In this document: piece by piece, positions 62,699 through 64,000 of the stretch
Numbering within the stretch: the stretch's first letter is position 1
Layout of the letters: every line of letters starts with the position of its first letter
Assembly (NCBI GenBank): GCA_965247265.1
Contig: OZ252002.1
Span: 806,001-870,000, forward strand
From: G965247265 sp965247265
Lineage (GTDB): Bacteria; Pseudomonadota; Gammaproteobacteria; UBA4575
Reading direction: 5' to 3'
DNA: 64,000 bases
Notes under the pieces: model-generated
The model's database searches: none
Seen by the model: only the letters and a program-made list of their open reading frames with translations
What the model was told of the DNA's origin: nothing
Position numbers and translations under genes: made by a program

Positions 62699-63286
62699 TT
62701 AACTGTCTATAATTTTATGATCAATTAGATCACAAAGACAGTGCATAACTAATAAATGCACTTCTTGAATTCGTGCTGTGGACTGACTTGGGACTCGAAT
62801 TTCAATATCTTGGTTTTTTAACGATGCTGGAATGCTTCCGCCATTTTTTCCAGATAGTGCAACGACAGACATCCCATTATGATGGGCAGCTTTTATTGCA
62901 GCAAGTATGTTTGCAGAATTTCCGCTGGTTGTAATAGCAAGCAATACATCATTATTTTTACCCAATGCGGAAACTTGTTTTGAAAATATTTGCTCATATG
63001 TATAGTCATTAGCAATCGAAGTAAGAGTTGAGCTGTCAGTAGTAAGCGCAACTGCAGCAAGACCTTGTCGTTCCCGTTCGAAGCGGTTTAATAATTCAGA
63101 TGAAAAATGTTGTGCATCAGCAGCTGAGCCGCCATTCCCGCAAGTGAGAACTTTGCCATTATTTTTTAGTGACGTTGCAATTATATTTGCTGCATTAACA
63201 ATCGGGGCTGTTAACTCAGCAATGCTCGCCTGTTTAACGCTAATGCTTTCATTAAACAATGTTTCAATATGAGATTTGTAGTTCAT
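62699..63286 (-). CDS. diaA: DiaA/GmhA-type SIS-domain protein
   Basis: A 195-residue SIS protein. The core has VLTCGNGGSAADAQHFSSELLNRFE (in part), AITTSGNSANILAAIKAA and QEVHLLVMHCLCDLID. The gene order lpoA-yraN-this gene matches lpoA-yraN-diaA of E. coli, where DiaA binds DnaA. The family also includes sedoheptulose-7-phosphate isomerase, so an enzymic role cannot be excluded. Confidence 0.88.
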   Translation of the reverse strand: MNYKSHIETLFNESISVKQASIAELTAPIVNAANIIATSLKNNGKVLTCGNGGSAADAQHFSSELLNRFERERQGLAAVALTTDSSTLTSIANDYTYEQIFSKQVSALGKNNDVLLAITTSGNSANILAAIKAAHHNGMSVVALSGKNGGSIPASLKNQDIEIRVPSQSTARIQEVHLLVMHCLCDLIDHKIIDS

Positions 63287-63332
63287 AAGCTTTGTGAATA
63301 AACCTCTAAAATTCAGAAAATGCGTTACCGAT

Positions 63333-63653
63333 CTAATTGGGTTTCAATGACGCATCAAAACCTACTACATCAAATCGTGCAGGAACGTCTAACTTATTTC
63401 GAGCAAGGTAATGGTGTGCTGTCGAAATAAGTTTTTTGATTTTTTTCTGATCAACTGTTTCTATAGCTGTTCCAAAATTCTCACATTTTCTATAGCGCAC
63501 TTCTACAAATACCAGTTGATCTTTGTCTTGCATAATTAAATCAATTTTACCGCTACGACAGCGATAATTTTTCTCGGCTAATTTTAAACCGTGCTCCTGT
63601 AAATAATTATAAGCCATATTTTCACTATCATGTCCTATTGACAATGTTTTCAC
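63333..63653 (-). CDS. yraN: YraN/UPF0102 endonuclease-like protein
   Basis: A 106-residue protein with the restriction-endonuclease-like core: SENMAYNYLQEHGLKL, CRSGKIDLIMQDKDQLVFVEVRYR and DQKKIKKLISTAHHYL. The start is GTG 63653, which overlaps the lpoA stop as GTGA; a longer frame to 63731 would overlap lpoA by more than 80 bases. Family function is uncertain. Confidence 0.87.
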   Translation of the reverse strand: MKTLSIGHDSENMAYNYLQEHGLKLAEKNYRCRSGKIDLIMQDKDQLVFVEVRYRKCENFGTAIETVDQKKIKKLISTAHHYLARNKLDVPARFDVVGFDASLKPN

Positions 63654-64000
63654 TGTTGCTGAAAAGGTTGTGATTCTACATAAGGCAAAAACCCAATTGT
63701 CTGCGGTCGACCTTTTTGAAACTTTGCCCAAATCAATTCTCGATAAATTCTATTATCTTCATGAACACTAAGTCTTCCGGTTGTACCCTGATAGCTATCA
63801 TACTCGTAGGCAGCGAGGCGTTGTAAATGCGGTATAATTTGGTAAGCGTCAATACCTAATGCTGCAAATCGTGGCAATTGAGACGGGCTGCTTGATACTT
63901 GCAAGTCTAATGAGTCTCGTAGCAGCTCAATTGATGTGTCATTTGATAGCAGCCAAGGAATATCACAGTACGTCACTCCATTAATATCTTGATCTGCAGA
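63650..64000 (-). CDS. lpoA: LpoA penicillin-binding-protein activator, C-terminal part
   Basis: The last 116 codons of lpoA; the rest lies beyond the window. The frame is open to the edge and reads ADQDINGVTYCDIPWLL, FAALGIDAYQIIPHLQRL and GTTGRLSVHEDNRIYREL, typical of the periplasmic-binding-like domain of LpoA that stimulates PBP1A. The stop overlaps the yraN start by four bases. Confidence 0.9.
   Translation of the reverse strand, partial: SADQDINGVTYCDIPWLLSNDTSIELLRDSLDLQVSSSPSQLPRFAALGIDAYQIIPHLQRLAAYEYDSYQGTTGRLSVHEDNRIYRELIWAKFQKGRPQTIGFLPYVESQPFQQQ

Noticed and set aside
1..64000. tRNA or rRNA genes
   Set aside because: None recognised by eye in the intergenic regions; a covariance search would be needed to exclude them fully.

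Overview
The window looks like a chromosomal segment of an AT-rich gammaproteobacterial sulfur oxidiser. The evidence is a full oxidative-type dsr operon (dsrABEFHCMKLJOPNR, about 27.2-39.9 kb) with dsrEFH and dsrL, which mark sulfur oxidation rather than sulfate reduction. Gammaproteobacterial housekeeping genes surround it: cysG, a cobalamin-riboswitch btuB, mtgA, class Ia nrdAB, and an lpoA-yraN-diaA block at the right edge.

Layout. 0-3 kb: the tail of a glutamate-synthase-like gene with an in-frame stop, then a DoxX / DUF692 (MNIO) / BufC-type cluster. 2.9-3.9 kb: a sugar-transferase remnant cut by an IS6-family element. 4.2-9.5 kb: ROK kinase, cobalamin adenosyltransferase, riboswitch plus btuB, a thiol peroxidase and a frameshifted PQQ-type sugar dehydrogenase. 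9.5-16.4 kb: siroheme synthase, a DsrS-like protein, a VWA/MoxR pair (MoxR frameshifted), a Sel1 protein and a TrpD2-like protein. 17-27 kb: an accessory zone beside dsr holding three Fe(II) dioxygenases, a GNAT, an Sfum_1244-like protein, a second DsrL, a cysteine-free DsrC homologue and a stand-alone Cas6/Cmx6-like protein in an operon divergent from dsrA. 27.2-40 kb: the dsr operon. 40-53.5 kb: lipoproteins, a TonB receptor, MtgA, a soluble NarX/NarL-like pair, a cupin, a frameshifted dihaem peroxidase, an S24 protein and an Atm1-type exporter. 53.5-59.9 kb: nrdAB with a strong promoter and terminator, an SDR, and two hypotheticals behind a perfect 17-bp hairpin. 60.2-61.0 kb: a second, apparently identical IS copy. 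61.3-64 kb: FAD-linked oxidase, diaA, yraN and the 3' part of lpoA.

How the genes work together. DsrEFH and DsrC carry sulfane sulfur to DsrAB, DsrL supplies the NAD(P)H/ferredoxin-type redox link, and DsrMKJOP connects to the membrane. CysG and DsrN make and amidate siroheme. The accessory zone (second DsrL, Cys-less DsrC, Cas6-like protein, dioxygenases, DsrS-like, MoxR/VWA) is the best candidate here for undescribed sulfur-linked biology.

Caveat. Several genes carry a single in-frame stop or a one-base loss, three of them in short base runs. Either the locus is decaying or the assembly has residual base errors. Raw reads would decide.
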